Positions 5,302 through 6,903 of a stretch of 6,903 bases of DNA are shown here, piece by piece (position 1 is the first letter of the stretch; every line of letters starts with the position of its first letter). The stretch is from assembly GCF_035268865.1 (NCBI RefSeq), contig NZ_DATFKB010000043.1, positions 1-6,903 of the forward strand. The letters run 5' to 3'. The stretch is from Salinivirga sp035268865 (GTDB taxonomy: Bacteria; Bacteroidota; Bacteroidia; Bacteroidales; Salinivirgaceae). A model generated the notes under the pieces. It was given only the letters and a program-made list of their open reading frames with translations, had not been told where the DNA came from and did not search any database. The position numbers were made by a program, and so were the translations under genes.

Positions 5302-6498
5302 ATGAAGCACGTAAAACTTTCTGATGATATTTACTATCTTGGCGTCAATGACCGCCGTACAAATTTATTTGAAAATGCATGGCCTTTGCCTAATGGCGTA
5401 GCCTACAATTCTTATCTCATTGTAGATGAAAAAGTGGCCTTGATAGACACCGTTGAATACGGTCATATGGAAGATTTTTTGCTCAAAATTGAAGAAATTC
5501 TCGGGCAAACTCCCATTGACTACCTTGTTGTAAACCATATGGAGCCAGACCACAGTGGTGCCATTAAACAAATTGTAAACCAGTACCCCGACATAGAAAT
5601 TGTGGGCAACAAAAAAACCTTTCCCATGCTGGAAGGCTTTTTCGGCATAGAGGAAGGTAAGAAAGAGGTAGCCGAAGGCGATACGCTTAAACTTGGAAAA
5701 CATGAACTGAGTTTTTACATGGCACCGATGGTGCACTGGCCAGAGACAATGGTCACTTATGAAAGTACAACCAAAACCCTGTTCTCAGCCGATGCATTTG
5801 GCAGTTTCGGGACCCTGGATGGTGGTGTATTCGATGATGAACTCAATTTAGACTTTTACCACGATGAACTGCGCAGATATTACAGCAATATTGTAGGTAA
5901 ATATGGCAACCAAACCCAAAAAGCACTTGCCAAACTCAGTACGCTGGAAATTAAACAAATTGCTGCCACACATGGTCCCGTATGGCGTTGCCACATCGAC
6001 TACATCATGGATAAATACCAGAAATGGTCGAAATATGAGGCAGAAGAAGACGGTGTGGTAATCGTTTTTGGATCTATGTACGGCAATACCGAAAAAATGG
6101 CCGACCATATTGCCCGCAAACTTTCAGAAGAAGGCATTAAGAATATTCGTATATACGATGCATCAAAAACCCATGCATCATACATTATAAGTGACATTTG
6201 GAAATACAACGGACTGATTATCGGCAGTGCGGCTTACAACGGTGGTATTTTCCCACCTGTTGGATCGCTGCTCGATAAACTCAAAAACATGTACATTAAG
6301 AACCGGCATCTGGGTATTTTCGGCAACTCCTCATGGGGTGGCGGTGGCCATCGCACCTTGCAAAAATGGGCAGAAGAGCTAAAACTTGAGCCTTTAGGCC
6401 CTAAAGCAGAAGCACGATGTGCACCAAATAACGACGAATTGGCCCTTTGTGAAGAAATTGCAACAGAAGTGGCTAATGCAATAAAAAACCAGAATTAA
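5302..6498 (+). CDS. Class A flavodiiron protein (FprA/ROO-type O2 and/or NO reductase)
   Basis: Flavodiiron proteins reduce O2 to water or NO to N2O in the cytoplasm, usually with electrons from rubredoxin, and protect anaerobes. From ATG 5302 the protein is 398 aa, the usual length. The metallo-beta-lactamase-like domain (about 1-248) has all diiron ligands: His79-x-Glu81-x-Asp83-His84, His145 in MVHWPETM, Asp164 in SADAFG and His224 in ATHGPVW. The C-terminal flavodoxin domain (about 250-398) has the FMN phosphate loop GSMYGNTEKMA (257-267), AYNGGIFPPVG (311-321) and GNSSWGGGGH (341-350). There is no fused rubredoxin or flavin reductase, so it is class A. A GTG at 5263 overlapping the thioesterase stop would add 13 residues; MKHVKLSDDIYYLG fits the family N-terminus better. 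O2 versus NO preference cannot be decided. Confidence 0.95.
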   Translation: MKHVKLSDDIYYLGVNDRRTNLFENAWPLPNGVAYNSYLIVDEKVALIDTVEYGHMEDFLLKIEEILGQTPIDYLVVNHMEPDHSGAIKQIVNQYPDIEIVGNKKTFPMLEGFFGIEEGKKEVAEGDTLKLGKHELSFYMAPMVHWPETMVTYESTTKTLFSADAFGSFGTLDGGVFDDELNLDFYHDELRRYYSNIVGKYGNQTQKALAKLSTLEIKQIAATHGPVWRCHIDYIMDKYQKWSKYEAEEDGVVIVFGSMYGNTEKMADHIARKLSEEGIKNIRIYDASKTHASYIISDIWKYNGLIIGSAAYNGGIFPPVGSLLDKLKNMYIKNRHLGIFGNSSWGGGGHRTLQKWAEELKLEPLGPKAEARCAPNNDELALCEEIATEVANAIKNQN

Positions 6499-6502
6499 AA
6501 CC

Positions 6503-6880
6503 ATGGAAGACCTATTTTATGAAGCCACACATTCAACTCCGGGAATTGCGCTAAACGGCAGCACCGGCACCATTGAATTGTATGGCCGTTCGATCCCTGA
6601 GAATGCAATAAATACTTACAAACCAGTACTTGACTGGTTGGATGAGTATTCAGTACAACCCAAAGAAACTACAACCCTTAATTTTAAAATCGAATTTTTC
6701 AATACCAGCTCCAGCAAATTTATTTTGCAAATACTTAAAAAGCTGGAAGAACTTCATAAACAAAAATTTGAAGTAAAAGTAAACTGGTATTATAATGATG
6801 ATGACATTCTTGATTTGGCACAAGACTATAATGAATTGGTGAAAATTCCTTTTGCCTTTCATGAAGCTGTGCTCAAATAA
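6503..6880 (+). CDS. SiaC family regulatory phosphoprotein (DUF1987)
   Basis: SiaC-type proteins are small phospho-switches acting with a SiaB-like kinase and a PP2C/SpoIIE-type phosphatase; in Pseudomonas aeruginosa SiaC binds and activates the diguanylate cyclase SiaD. This 125-aa protein has the full single domain. STPGIALNG (11-19) and the hallmark GRSIPENA (28-35) come first. FNTSSSKFILQIL (66-78) follows, with Thr68 in the position of the phosphorylated Thr of P. aeruginosa SiaC. A helix LKKLEELHKQK and VKVNWYYNDDDILDLAQDY (91-109) follow. The ATG lies four bases after the flavodiiron stop, so the genes are almost surely co-transcribed. A kinase or phosphatase partner may lie beyond the right edge. 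Its target here is unknown; control of a cyclase or of another output is inference. Confidence 0.9.
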   Translation: MEDLFYEATHSTPGIALNGSTGTIELYGRSIPENAINTYKPVLDWLDEYSVQPKETTTLNFKIEFFNTSSSKFILQILKKLEELHKQKFEVKVNWYYNDDDILDLAQDYNELVKIPFAFHEAVLK

Positions 6881-6903
6881 AGTTGCGTTGCAATATAAAT
6901 AAA

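Overview
The window looks like chromosomal DNA from a Bacteroidota species, probably an anaerobic or microaerophilic Bacteroidales/Marinilabiliales-type organism. Four things suggest this: moderately AT-rich DNA, start codons preceded by A-rich leaders without Shine-Dalgarno sites, a TTG / TAnnTTTG-like promoter, and a secreted protein with the 'EDFSSG-LP-DW-N-D-DG' opening typical of Bacteroidota cleaved-adhesin (choice-of-anchor J) proteins. The lineage call is inference; no marker gene fixes it.

Layout. (1) 1-372, minus strand: the N-terminal part of a secreted surface protein running off the left edge. (2) 373-660: a divergent intergenic region with a good promoter for queG. (3) 661-1599: queG, epoxyqueuosine reductase, the last step of queuosine tRNA modification. 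(4) 1600-2943: 1.34 kb without a convincing gene. Its left half (about 1681-2310) is packed with inverted and direct repeats, including two hairpins with arms of about 20 nt and a duplicated module. It looks like a composite dispersed repeat or an uncharacterised structured RNA/DNA element. Its right half holds an open frame without a good start, possibly a gene remnant. (5) 2944-4321: pyrB-pyrI, the catalytic and regulatory chains of aspartate carbamoyltransferase. (6) 4322-4786: an intergenic stretch with a small palindrome and a second kind of dispersed 'CGCAGAG/TTTGCGG' repeat. (7) 4787-6880: a close-packed probable operon of a PaaI-like hotdog thioesterase, a class A flavodiiron protein (O2/NO reductase) and a SiaC/DUF1987 regulatory phosphoprotein.

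The genes serve separate jobs: tRNA modification, pyrimidine synthesis, oxygen/NO detoxification and partner-switch signalling. No defence system, CRISPR array, tRNA, rRNA, transposase or integrase was seen. The genes belong to known families. The least explained part is the repeat-rich spacer at 1681-2310. Three starts need care: pyrI starts at 3866, the flavodiiron protein most likely at 5302, and queG may be leaderless.
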